DNA of 64,000 bases from Procambarus clarkii (Eukaryota > Arthropoda > Malacostraca > Decapoda > Cambaridae): assembly GCF_040958095.1 (NCBI RefSeq), contig NC_091237.1:8421645-8485644 (forward strand). The letters are read 5' to 3'. A program made the translations under genes and the position numbers. Of the stretch, positions 33,891-44,299 are shown in pieces. Within the stretch, counting starts at the first letter, position 1. Each line of letters begins with the position of its first letter. The notes below the pieces were generated by a model, which saw only the letters and a program-made list of their open reading frames with translations, did no database searches and had not been told where the DNA came from.

Positions 33891-35244
33891 ATGCTAGACG
33901 CAGACATGATGAGTGTAAATGCTCCTAGTGCAGCATTGCAAGTTCCTTTAGAAAATTATACAGCTGCTATAAGCGATGGCTTTCCTAAAGTTAATCCGCA
34001 TAGAATGGTTGAAAGTACGATATTTTCAAGACAGACACAGGATATTTTACCTGTGAATTCAAGTATTAACAATAAATTTAAAGACTCTTATATTGAATTC
34101 CGAATCCCGGGAGTTAAGGGACAATTTATTGATCTTTCGAGCTTGACGCTAGAACTGATGGTTGAATTAACGGGACCTGACGGAATTACGGCTTTAGCGG
34201 ATATTAAAAATGCATCAATAGTCAATGGTTTGTCCCAGACAATGTTTAAAGCTGTAACTGTTTATTTAAATGAGCAAGTGGTGGAAACTAATTCATTATT
34301 TTCATATTTATCATATGTAAAGCTAATGACGACGCTTTCTGAATGTAAAGCTGAAAGATTTAAAGAACTGACGTATTTCTATAATGATGTTTTTCCTGAA
34401 AAATATGATGTAGATTATTTTAAGAATGCCTCAGAAGACCTTAAATCTAGATTTGTAAAGTTAAAAACTGAGGGAGTAAATTGTTGCTTTAAACTGCTAT
34501 TGGATATTACAACTTTGAGCGAATATCTTTTGGATGGAATTGATATTCGTTTGAGATTAGAACTTAACAGTGATCCGTGGGTTATAAACAGTATTGAATC
34601 TGGATATAAGTTTAACATAAAACTAGCTAGAATGTGGATTGATCGGATAACTCCATTTGCATCTGGATTGGAGGCTATTAATAGAGCTCTGGCTTAACAA
34701 AATACGCCAGTTACATATACGTTTGATAAGACACTCCATAAGACGTTCATTCTCGGTAATGGGCAGCAGAGATTAAGTATTGACCAGCCATGGGGGGAGC
34801 ATTATCCCAGATAAATTATTTATTATGATGATGGATATGGAAGCAATATCAGGAGCGTATACACTTAATCCACTTTATTTCGATCACTGCGATTTATCTA
34901 ATGTATATATTACACGTGATGGGACAAACTTATTTAATATAACTTGCAAGTTCCCGAATAAATGTTCGAAACTATACTACGAGACTCAAAATACTGTAGG
35001 CTTTAATGCTTGCAATACCTTGACATATAATTCATTTATAAAAGGAAGAACGTTACTGGCATTTAGACTAACGCCTGAGGAATTGAGAGATACCCTTCCT
35101 ATAGAGGCTTTGGGTAACCTGAGAATTACATTAGAATTTGCTGTTCCAGCGAAATCAAATAAAGTTAATTTTTTATTCGGAATTACAACGGGAGTATTGA
35201 GAATTTATTCTGATAGGCGAGTTGTGTGTGATACAAGAGCATGA
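33891..35244 (+). pseudogene. Major capsid protein, stop plus frameshift (copy 2)
   Basis: About 450 codons, homologous to copy 1 but without its LTR insertion. It starts MLDADMMSVNAPSAALQVPL. Lesions are a stop at 34695-34697 (Glu codon in copy 1) and a 1-nt gain in a G run near 34792-34798. The remaining frame runs to TGA at 35242-35244, overlapping the protease ATG. The empty TTTAT site of copy 1's insertion is at 35035-35039. Confidence 0.88.
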
Positions 35245-35834
35245 ACTGCAAACAAATTAATATGGCATTGAACAATATGAAAGGTAGTAAAGCTAAATAT
35301 ATTGGATGCTATTTAGCGACGGATATATATAGAATAATGAAGCAAATACGGGATAAACCGATTATGTTTATAATAAATACCTTAGGAAGAGACTCTAAGG
35401 AAGTAATGGGTCACTGGATTGCTGTATATAAATCTAAACGGAAAATAGTTATACTCGATTCATATGGAATAAATGTGTATTCGCCATACATTTTGGAGTT
35501 TTTAAATTATTATAAAGACTGTGATGTATACACGTTTACAGAGAGACTTCAGAGTTTAAATACTTACGTATGCGGGCTATATGCGATGTTTTTCTGTTAC
35601 CATCTTTCAAACAAGGATCTAAAAACTGCAATAAAGCTATTTGAAACTAGTTTTACTTATGGAGAATATATGCAGAATGATAGGAACGTAATGAGGCTAT
35701 CTTATGCTTTATTTAAAAATATGCCGAGCTGCTATGAAACGCTGTGTTATGATAAGAGCGATATTTGTTGGAAAATGTGCTTGGAGACGACTGGCTGAAT
35801 GAGGCTATAACAAATTATCTAACGGAAAATGGTG
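35241..35834 (+). pseudogene. Adenain-like cysteine protease, C-terminal frameshift (copy 2)
   Basis: Catalytic His58 (GHWIAVY), Asp73 (ILDSYG), Gln104 and Cys111 (YVCGLYAMFF) are all present. The frame is open from 35241 to a stop at 35796-35798. A 2-nt gain near 35773 and a 1-nt loss near 35813 relative to copy 1 garble only the last part, so 185 residues including the full catalytic set remain. It may still be active if the tail is dispensable. Its start overlaps the capsid stop (ATGA). Confidence 0.88.
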
Positions 35835-35919
35835 AGTACATTTGTTTCGAGGTTTTATGTGTCTGATAAATATTGTACATGTGTAAACGCTATCTGAAAC
35901 TGTTATTCTTTTTTTACAG
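35832..35919 (+). other. Putative intron at the protease end (copy 2)
   Basis: GTGAGT ... TTTTTTTACAG, 88 nt, same length and borders as 17444-17531. Confidence 0.4.
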
Positions 35920-35998
35920 AGATGAAGAGTGAATAGGACGGATATTATACAAGCGGATTGAGGAGCGAGCTTCTTAGAACTTCGGGCTAAATGAATAG

Positions 35999-36926
35999 TT
36001 TATTATAAATTGTGTAAACTATGAATTAGATGACTAAATAAATTATAAATAAATAAATAAGTTTTATTAACGCCTAATGTATATATATAAATTATTACGG
36101 TGGCGAACGCTGACAATGACTGGTAGATGTCTGGGCAGGTAATCAGGTGATGATTGCCTCGGGCAGATAGCCTGGGGCAGGTAGCTGGGGCCAGCTTAGT
36201 TAGTCTCTGAGACAGTTTCAGTATTAAAGGTTACATTGAGATGCTTCGGTTGATTTGTATAAAACTGACTGGTTAATGAAAAAGGAATAAAACATTAGTA
36301 TGTCAGAAAATAGGAAGAGGGAATAATATGAAGAGGAGAGAGAGAGAGAGAGAGTGGAGGGACCGTCCAGATATTATGGAGAAGAAAAGATAAGATATGA
36401 TAAGAGGAGACCTACACGAAGCGTCTGGCTGGCCGGGCGTAAGGTAAATAAAGGTGACGCGAGAGATTGCGAGGTAAGGGGGGAGGGAGGTGATGTGAGG
36501 TACGAGCCCTGAAAACCCTGGCTTACACAGATAACTTTCTAAATTTACATGAATAACTAAGGCTTACATAGACGATTTTTGTAAGTTGAAAACATGTAAA
36601 ATATGTCCGTAGAGTTCTCATGGAAACCCTAAAGCGCTACACACGATATTTGAATTTCTCCCATAAGGCCTTAACAAACTTCTAAGTCTCGGAAATTATT
36701 TTTCTTATAAGAATTCCATACTTCTAAAATCTGTGACAAAAAATTTACCTGAAAACCCTGGCTTACACGCGTGATATTTCCCAGAAAAAAAAAATGTTCT
36801 GTGAGTTGTACAACTCACAGGGGTTCTCTGGCCTGAAAAAAAAAAATGTTCTGTGAGTTGTACAACTCACAGGGGTCCTCTGGCCTGAAAAAAAAAAATG
36901 TTCTGTGAGTCTTACACCCTACTACT
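35999..36926 (-). repeat. Right terminal inverted repeat, Polinton copy 2
   Basis: Reverse complement of 23666-24546, slightly longer because of an (AG)n run near 36336-36354 and extra bases near 36530-36560. The 51-bp palindromic tandem repeats lie at about 36785-36910. It ends CTACTACT, followed by CATATC. Confidence 0.92.
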
Positions 36927-37030
36927 CATATCAATCTATCCTGGCTTTGCGCCCTGGAGAGGCCACTCCAGACCGACATCCAGAGCATATCTCCACAGTC
37001 TCCTGAGACTGATGGATGCCTACTACTATA
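36927..37030 (+). repeat. Target-site duplication and right half of the target repeat, Polinton copy 2
   Basis: CATATC (36927-36932) is followed by AATCTATCCTGGCTTTGCGC and on to GATGGATGCCTACTA, matching 43057-43153. Confidence 0.88.
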
Positions 37031-37034
37031 TCAG

Positions 37035-37780
37035 TAAACATAGTCATAATGAGGGTATAGCATCAGCATTTATGATCATAATGAGAGTATATCATCAATA
37101 TACATGATCATAATGAGAGTATATCATCAGTATACATGATCAAAATGAGAGTATATCACCAGTATACATGATTATAATGAAAATATATCATCAGTATACA
37201 TGATTATAATGAGAGTATATCATCAGTATACATGATCATAATGAGAGTATATCATCAGTATACATAATCATAATGAGAGTATATCATCAGTATACATGAT
37301 CATAATGAGAGTATATCATCAGTATACATAATCATAATGAGAGTATATCATCAGTATACATGATCATAATGAGAGTATATCATCAGTATACATGATCATA
37401 ATGAGAGTATATCACCAGTATACATGATTATAATGAAAATATATCATCAGTATACATGATCATAATGAGAGTATATCATCAGTATACATGATCATATTGA
37501 GAGTATATCATCAGTATACATAATCATAATGAGAATATATTATCAGTATACATAATCATAATGAGAGTATATCATCATTATACATGATCATAATGAGAGT
37601 ATATCATCAGTATACATGATCATAATGAGAGTATATCATCAGTATACATGATCATAATGAGAGTATATCATCAGTATACATGATCATAATGAGAGTATAT
37701 CATCAGTATACATGATCATAATGAGAGTATATCATCAGTATACATGATCATAATGAGAGTATATCATCAGTATACATGAC
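37035..37780 (+). repeat. Minisatellite, 32-bp unit
   Basis: About 23 units of the form CATGATCATAATGAGAGTAT followed by ATCATCAGTATA, mostly near-identical. A single related piece (TTATAATGAGAGTATATCAG) lies left of the Polinton at 23492-23512. The target repeat with Polinton copy 2 therefore probably sits inside an older array. Confidence 0.92.
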
Positions 37781-38375
37781 GTTTAATATTTAATTAACAA
37801 TAAAAAACAACCGCATAATATAATGGAATATTTACTTCACTATAGAAACATTTAAACTGTTACCACAACAATATACCGAAACCTTTTCTTTACACTTTTA
37901 AATGTACAATCACCAAAGCAGTATAAACAATTCTCTTAACGATTCAGCAAAGAATAATTTTACACAAAAATATAGATTTTGTTCACAAAACACCACATCA
38001 TCTTACAAAACAAACCTCACTACACAGTAACAATTACTATACCCAACAATCCCCGACTGTCCCAGTGGATGGGCACCAATCTTTTCAACCGTTCTATCCT
38101 AAATCATAATGCTCCTATCCCTTACAGGTGCTATATAGTCGTCAACGGCTTAGTACTTTCTCCAGATAATAAAGTAACCTATAAACAACACAATATATAG
38201 AACATTCCAACCTAACTATAAAAATATAATGTCTGATATTATGTTCAGCTTCCCGCAATATTACGTCTACTTTAGAAAAGAAACAGTTTAGTTTCTCATA
38301 CCAGATCGTAACATAAAAATAGTTACCAAGCCAAAAGACTAGACAGACAAAATTACTTCATCTCATAGAGGGTAA
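37781..38375. other. AT-rich stretch without recognised content
   Basis: No conserved domain, RNA gene or inverted repeat was seen. A 73-codon frame at 37979-38200 has no recognisable feature and an ordinary AT-rich composition. Confidence 0.4.
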
Positions 38376-39172
38376 ATGGATCATACCCAGCATGAGGTCG
38401 GGACCGGGTTTACCTATCAGCTCAACAACAGCTGTTGGATAGCTTCCAAGCCTCTACAACGAGTATTGTGTATAACATTAGGGCTAGAAGAAATCCGTGA
38501 TAGGTTTACCTGGAAATGCGCACAAACGGAAATAAACACCTTAGAATTGATAAGAAAAGAGAAAATAATGAATGAAATAGACTCAGAGAAACAAAACAAA
38601 ATTAGAAAGGAAGCACAGAGACTAGAAAGATAAGAATATAAGGAACAGCGAAAAGAAGCACTGAGGGTGAGAAGAGAAGCGAAAATGAGACAAAGAGAGG
38701 AAGCGCTTACAGTGAAAAGAGAAGAGAAAATGAGACAAAGAGAGAAAGCGCTTACAGTGAAAAGGGAAGAGAAAAGGAGACAGAGATAGGAAGCGCTGAG
38801 AGTGAAAAAAGAAGAGAAAAAGAGACACAGAGAGGAAGCGCTTAGAGTGAAAAGAGAAGAGAAAAGGAGAGACAGAGAGGAAATGCTTAGAGTGAAAAGG
38901 GAAGAGAAAAGGAGACAGAGATAGGAAGCGCTGAGAGTGAAAAAAGAAGAGAAAAAGAGACAAAGGGATGATGTGCTTAGAGTGAAAAGAGAAGAGAAAA
39001 AGAGAGAAAGGGAGGAAGCGCTAAGAGTGAAAAAAGAAGAGAAAAAGAGACAGAGGCAGGAAGCGCTTAGAGTGAAAAGGGAAGAGAAAAAGAGACAGAG
39101 GCATGAGGCGCTTAGAGTGAAAAGGGAAGAGAAAAAGAGAGAGAGAGAGAGGAAGTGCTGAGAGTGAAAAAA
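38376..39172 (+). pseudogene. Decayed reading frame with 15-aa charged repeats
   Basis: An 85-codon frame (38376-38633) runs into Lys/Glu-rich sequence. After a stop the same register continues as a tandem repeat of 45 bp encoding units like LRVKREEKKRQREEA, interrupted by occasional stops and frame changes; the last open stretch is 38937-39161. Translated, it would form a highly charged single helix or coiled coil. It could be a pseudogene of a repetitive cytoskeletal or nuclear protein, or simply a minisatellite that reads well. No family was recognised. Confidence 0.4.
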
Positions 39173-39289
39173 TAAGAGGAAAATAATAGAGAGGAAGCAC
39201 TGAGGGTAGAGAGAGAAGAGAAAAAATTGAGAGAAACAAAAAAAGTGAAGAGAAGAGAAAAACAGTGGAAGGTGTGAGAACGGAGACTG

Positions 39290-39420
39290 AGTATATCATA
39301 AATTAATATGATGAAATCATATTGATATATTTCTTTGGTTAATTTATTTATTTTGATAGCGGATTGTATGAATTTAAAGTGAACTGTATGATATTAAATT
39401 CCCATAAATCGTTTCCTACA
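39290..39420. repeat. AT-rich piece resembling the LTR-like insertion
   Basis: GTTAATTTATTTATTTTGAT and GATAGCGGATTGTATGAATT loosely match 15680-15735 inside the TG...CA insertion of Polinton copy 1. The similarity is short and degenerate. Confidence 0.3.
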
Positions 39421-39979
39421 CTAGCTGGTGGTTTATCTAATTATATTGTCTATTAATCGAAATTATCGTGTGGTAGACATTCACTACAATGTTACTAGAG
39501 TTAGACTACAAATTAGTGAATGAAAACATAAGCCTTTAGCTGACTCGAAGGGTTCAATATTCTGTAGAGCATGTTGGTATATAGCCAGACAATCACCTGG
39601 TCTCCCATCTTTGAGTAATGCCACATTAGTAACTTCACTACTCAATTTACCTGCGGATAAGTTTACACCGTAAATAACAACCATAACAGTAAAATTACAC
39701 ACTGAAATAAGAGCTCTGCAAATAATTTAGTATACTGTAATGATATACTGTCTTCCCTGGAAACGATGGTGTCGATTTGTGCTAACAAGTTATGCACAAT
39801 AACTTGTTAGACAACACAAGTCTAACTGTCCTAATCTCAGAACGTCATTTGTAGCTATGATCTCATGAATGGCTGTCAACCTCTATTGTTTTAATTGTTC
39901 TTGCTGCCTACTGACCATTGCAGGAAGCTGACACCACTCAAACCATCTTGCCTCTACCTATCTAGAAACTCGTCTTGCT

Positions 39980-40966
39980 TCAGATATCACCGCTCATAGC
40001 AGAGTTCTTTCTACTGGTGTGGGGGTTTATCTTTAGATGTTTTCTGAAGATTCTGACTCTGTGGTTTTGTTCTTTAACTTCATTACTATAGAACCAATAG
40101 TTCTTTCGTTTTGTGTTTCCTAGGATAATGTTTGGAATAGCTTTGTTTGCAGCAGCTGCAATGGCTTCCTGGAGAATGCTCTCGTGTATGTTCAAATCCT
40201 CAGGTGGCGTATATGTTGCATACCACTTTTCAAGTTCCTCTTGGTATATATTCCAGTTTATTTTTAAATTCCACCGAGGTTGTGCAGGTGGCGTAGGAGG
40301 TCGTTCTATGTTTAGTGTTGTGACAGTAGCATAGTGGTCACTGGCGATCACCGGGTCTACCTCCCAATTCGCCTGATGTTTGAGTGCTGTTGAGATTAAT
40401 GTAAGATCAAGGGAACCTCATTAAATGTGAATGCGTTACCCAGTTTTAAGAAGTGTAATTTTAGGTACTTCTCGCAGAGCTGCAGCTAAATGGTGCCCAT
40501 CTGCATTAGCTGACCCAGTCGTACCTAACTCGTGATGGTGAACATAAAAATCCTCAGCAATAATTACATTTTCATGCGTCGGTATGGCAAGGGGCTGGTA
40601 GACGTTGTGTATGAGGAGCTCAATATTAGCCAAATTCACTGATACTCCTAATACCTCTACTCCATCCCCACATGATTGTCTTCCGTTTGTTTATACGGTA
40701 TTACATAGTGCTGATATTCATTTAATCTGAAGGACTTCGTGGTATGGAAAAAATTATTTAAAAACGATTATATCTGCTTTCGTGCTGATTGCAGCTTCCT
40801 GAAGGGTGTGGTTTTTATTTCCAAGACCTTGTGTGTTCCACTGGAGTATTCGTAATGGCCAGATGACCGTTGCGGTTGGTGTTGCCTGTTCTAGTAGAAC
40901 TCCTCTTCGGAATCGACGTCTATATTCTCCACCTCGCAAGTCGTGACGCTGCACATCAGACTGCAC
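39980..40966 (-). pseudogene. Non-LTR retrotransposon endonuclease fragment
   Basis: On the - strand, broken frames encode an AP-endonuclease-like domain: LRILQWNTQGLGNKNHTLQE (40966-40754), then AEDFYVHHHELGT in place of the usual GDFN-type motif (40639-40436), then ASDHYATV, the SDH motif (40351-39980), followed by a linker toward a missing reverse transcriptase. It is a different LINE clade (jockey/I-like) from the CR1-like elements downstream. It is interrupted by frameshifts and degraded at catalytic positions. Confidence 0.7.
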
Positions 40967-41290
40967 TGATTGCTCATGGTCATCCCCGGCATTATTGGAA
41001 CCTGTGCATCCCTGTTTTCCATCACATTGCTCTTAGTATTGCTGCACATCGGACTGCATTGATTGCTCGTGGCCGTCTCTTGTGTTGTCGGAATCTGTGC
41101 ATCTCTGCCATCCAGTATTTCGCTGTTGATGCTGCTGCATATCGAGCTGCATTGATTGTTCGTGCTCGTCACTTGTGATGTTGGAACCTGTGCATCTCTG
41201 CTGTTCAATACTTCATTGTTGGTGTTGTTGCATATCAGACTGCATTATCTGTTGATGTCTGTCTCTTGTGTAGCAAGGTTCTGTTGATCT
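40891..41290 (-). repeat. Repetitive ORF1-like tail, 31-aa (93-bp) repeats
   Basis: A 105-codon frame (41208-40891, - strand) has three units of the type RDAQVPTSQVTSTNNQCSSI, each with two Cys in QCSxxC, and ends EEEFY. A further degenerate unit continues to about 41290. It lies directly upstream of the endonuclease fragment and overlaps its first frame, as expected for the end of a LINE ORF1. Confidence 0.5.
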
Positions 41291-41339
41291 TGACTGGTCA
41301 CTGCTTCTTGCAGTTGCTTTTGTGAATGTTGATGATCTT

Positions 41340-41620
41340 ATGTCTTGACTACTCTGGTGGTGCTTCGACTGTGCTCATGGTGACCATCTCCTGTCTGCTG
41401 GTTGTGTTCGACTGTGCTAATGGTTTTCCAATCCTCTCTGCTGGTGGTGTTCGCCTGTGCTCATGGTGACCATCTCGTGTCTGCTGCTGGTGTTTGGCTG
41501 TGCTAATGGTGTCAAACACTTGTCTGTTGGTGGTGTTCGACTGTACTCATTGTGTCCATCTCCTGTCTGCTGTTTTTTTTGTCTGTGCTCATTGTGACCG
41601 TCTTCTGCAGCACTTTGGCA
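41340..41620 (+). repeat. Minisatellite, 43-bp unit (diverged array)
   Basis: Six or seven degenerate units of GTGCTCATGGTGACCATCTC followed by CTGTCTGCTGGTG. A homogeneous array of the same unit lies at 43235-43612. Confidence 0.8.
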
Positions 41621-41639
41621 TTACTTAAGTTCCTCAGAA

Positions 41640-42690
41640 TAAATCACCTCACTAAGACATATAACAGCACCTAACAACTGGTATAAAAGATGCACAACAG
41701 TAGAAATGATCAATGTATATATTACATCCACTTAAGAATTATTCTAGCAGTCACAATACACAAATTGGGTCACAAATCTCGGACTGAAACGCCACAGATG
41801 CTCTGGCCTGGGATGGTCAGAGAGTAGTGACGCCTTCAGCCAAACCTCGCAAGGGCGCGACATTGTATCCAACTCCATGAGTCAACTGATTCCACTCTTT
41901 CAAATCTCTCAAGCTCATATACAGACATAACTCAATCATGAACTTCTAATTTACTATTCAACTAAATAAAGATTATAATACACAACCTTACATAATAATA
42001 CAAATAAGAATTCAGTACATTAAAGAATTAATCATGATATAAAAGTATGTACACAAAGAATTCGTATTGGTAAGACATGGTAACACTAGCGCGAGTCGAT
42101 ACATCATAGGGGGGGAGAGGGGAGTGGGGGTTAAGGGAGGATTCAAGACGTCGACCAACCGTTAATACATATGCATACAAGAATACAAAATAAAGTAGAT
42201 ATATATACAACACGTGTATCAAAAGCTTGTCTAGGTGGTACACATTTCACAGCGCCATAATCTCAGTAAATGACCAGAGGACAATGCAAGGAACAACACT
42301 GAAATAGAAATTACACAGTATACATATGAGTAATACATCCCAGACCTAAATGTATACATTTTCCATCATAGTACACATAATGTTACCTATACAGCATTTA
42401 TGTAGCATTACATACAATAAGCATACAGAGATGTTTTACCAAGCTACATGACATTAGGCTACTGCTATACACTAGACAACTAATATATGTCCACAATAAC
42501 ATGGCATACATCTTTGATACAGAATTATTATAGACTTAGTTATGTCATACACTGACAATACACAAGTTAATAACAATATACTGGCAAAGATGATTAGATG
42601 ATAATTACAATATTCATGATACTAAGTATTTACAATTATTATTATAATAATTATCATAATAATAATTGTTGTATTTAATGATTATCATTC
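41640..42690. other. AT-rich DNA without recognised genes
   Basis: About 1 kb separating the two 43-bp arrays from the GC-rich repeat. Nothing conserved was seen apart from a short TAA/TTA-rich run near 42637-42670. Confidence 0.4.
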
Positions 42691-42699
42691 TTCCTTCTA

Positions 42700-43146
42700 C
42701 TTGGTCTTGAAGGAGGCCGGCCTCGGGTGAAAAGGGGCTGTGACGATCCTTGTCTGGAAACCGTAGGTGTGGGACCGGGACGTCCACCTCTCGAGGGCTC
42801 GTGCGGCCCAGGCTCTGCTTCAGGAGGCTGGGGTCGTTCTTGCCCTTGATGGGGTGGTTCTTCTCCGGCCCCGACCACGGCGGTCTCCGGGGTTGGAGGT
42901 CCCTGTGCCCTTCTTCACCACCTTCGAGGTCAACCCCGGAACTCACAGTTCCTGCGACGGCGCTGGAACCAATCGTATTGGCGTCTGCCTTTCCATTGGA
43001 GACTTTCAGCGCCGTGGAGAGGAGGGACCTGCTGCTTGGGTAACAGCTTCTCCTCCGAATCAACCTATCCTGGCTTTGCGCCCTGGTGAGGCCACTCCAG
43101 GCCGACAACCAGAGCGCAACTCCGTAGTCTCCTGTGACTGATGGAT
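42700..43146 (+). repeat. GC-rich dispersed repeat, unoccupied paralogue of Polinton copy 2 target
   Basis: The 3' part (42955-43146) matches 23550-23665 plus 36927-37030 with no Polinton, showing AGCTTCTCCTC|CGAATC|AACC at the insertion point. The 5' part (42700-42950) is GC-rich with overlapping open frames on both strands, so coding status is doubtful. Confidence 0.8.
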
Positions 43147-43234
43147 GCCTACTAGTAAGTTAATCAGATAAGATATCACTATATAGTTTGAGCACAATCA
43201 TGCACCAGCCTCAGTATTATTATACTGATGTATG

Positions 43235-43612
43235 CGTGGTCATAACAGTGACCATCTCCTGTCTGCTGGTGATCTTCGTCTGTGCTCACGGTGACCATCT
43301 CCTGTCTGCTGGTGATGTTCGTCTGTGCTCATGGTGACCATCTCCTGTCTGCTGGTGATGTTCGTCTGTGCTCATGGTATCCATCTCCTGTCTGCTGGTG
43401 ATGTTCGTCTGTGCTCATGGTATCCATCTCCTGTCTGCTGGTGATGTTCGTCTGTGCTCATGGTATCCATCTCCTGTCTGCTGGTGATGTTCGTCTGTGC
43501 TCATGGTATCCATCTCCTGTCTGCTGGTGATGTTCGTCTGTGCTCATGGTGACCATCTCCTGTCTGCTGGTGATGTTCGTCTGTGCTCATGGTATCCATC
43601 CATCCAGTCTGC
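43235..43612 (+). repeat. Minisatellite, 43-bp unit (regular array)
   Basis: About nine units (GTCTGTGCTCATGGTGACCA and TCTCCTGTCTGCTGGTGATG), with GACC/ATCC variants arranged in blocks. Confidence 0.92.
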
Positions 43613-43639
43613 TGGTAATAAATAATGCAAGGTTAGACT

Positions 43640-44290
43640 GGATTTATTTCGATTATTAAATATGTGGATTTTATTGTCCCGGGCTGGGTAGCTGACCCAA
43701 CTGCAGCGATATTTTCTAGGAAGAATCTGGCGCCTATACGCCTCAGTTCAATAAGTTTAATATTACTACATTACGGGTTAGTAGTATTAGCAAATTATAA
43801 TCCTAGTACAAAAAATGCATCTTATAGCACTAGAGGTTATTATTTGGGGGTTGGAAATTTCCAACATAACTCCGGGGGCGAGAAAACACGGATCGCAGTT
43901 CATGATTTAGTATTAACATACCTGATACTCTCCCTCGAGGTTACAATTCATTATATGTTAGTATGTTAGTACGTTATGTACATGATGGATGTCCCATATC
44001 TGTGAAACAGGTATGAATCAAGGTCATTAAACTGTCACTGTAGAAAATTAAAATATTAATCATTGGGTCATCTAGGATCAAGAAAGCTCTCAAATCTACA
44101 GCAACATCAATGATCAGGGTCACAATGACTTTCAATGGTTAAGTTACTCGGTCACTGAATTGTTCCTGTAGACTCAGGAAATCTTCTCACCATCAGATGA
44201 CTATCATCTGCAATTATGCAGAATTAAAATACTGTTTAAGTTTTAATTTACATTGTTGCGCTGCAATATTTGTTGAGTCATGCTCATTGA
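43640..44290. other. Unclassified DNA, possibly 3' end of the BEL/Pao remnant
   Basis: It lies downstream (on the - strand) of the integrase remains, where untranslated sequence and an LTR would be expected, but no TG...CA boundary was found. A 101-codon + frame (43664-43969) shows no domain. Confidence 0.3.
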
Positions 44291-44299
44291 CTGAATGAG

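Larger units (their letters stand above)
23666..36926 (+). mobile_element. Maverick/Polinton (adintovirus-like) element, copy 2
   Basis: A 13.3-kb element with AG...CT ends, inverted repeats of about 0.9 kb and a 6-bp duplication. Gene content, order and strand equal copy 1, and genes differ by scattered substitutions. The outermost 100-200 bp of the ends differ strongly from copy 1. Intact: integrase and both small proteins. Broken: PolB (one frameshift), ATPase (one stop), penton (17-nt loss), GG-site protein (stop at codon 3), capsid (stop plus frameshift) and protease (late frameshift). It inserted independently of copy 1, as shown by its different target and ends. Confidence 0.97.

Noticed and set aside
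4328..36926. Tandem segmental duplication of one Polinton
   Set aside because: The two copies have different target duplications, different termini and unrelated immediate flanks.
38622..38963. - strand Ser/Phe/Leu-rich frame over the charged repeat
   Set aside because: It is the shadow of the 45-bp repeat; the + strand register has the more protein-like composition.
42614..43141. Overlapping open frames on both strands, GC-rich
   Set aside because: They overlap in several frames, show no domain, and part of the region is a dispersed repeat.
43664..43969. 101-codon + strand frame as a gene
   Set aside because: It has no domain, no neighbouring exon signals and lies in retrotransposon debris.
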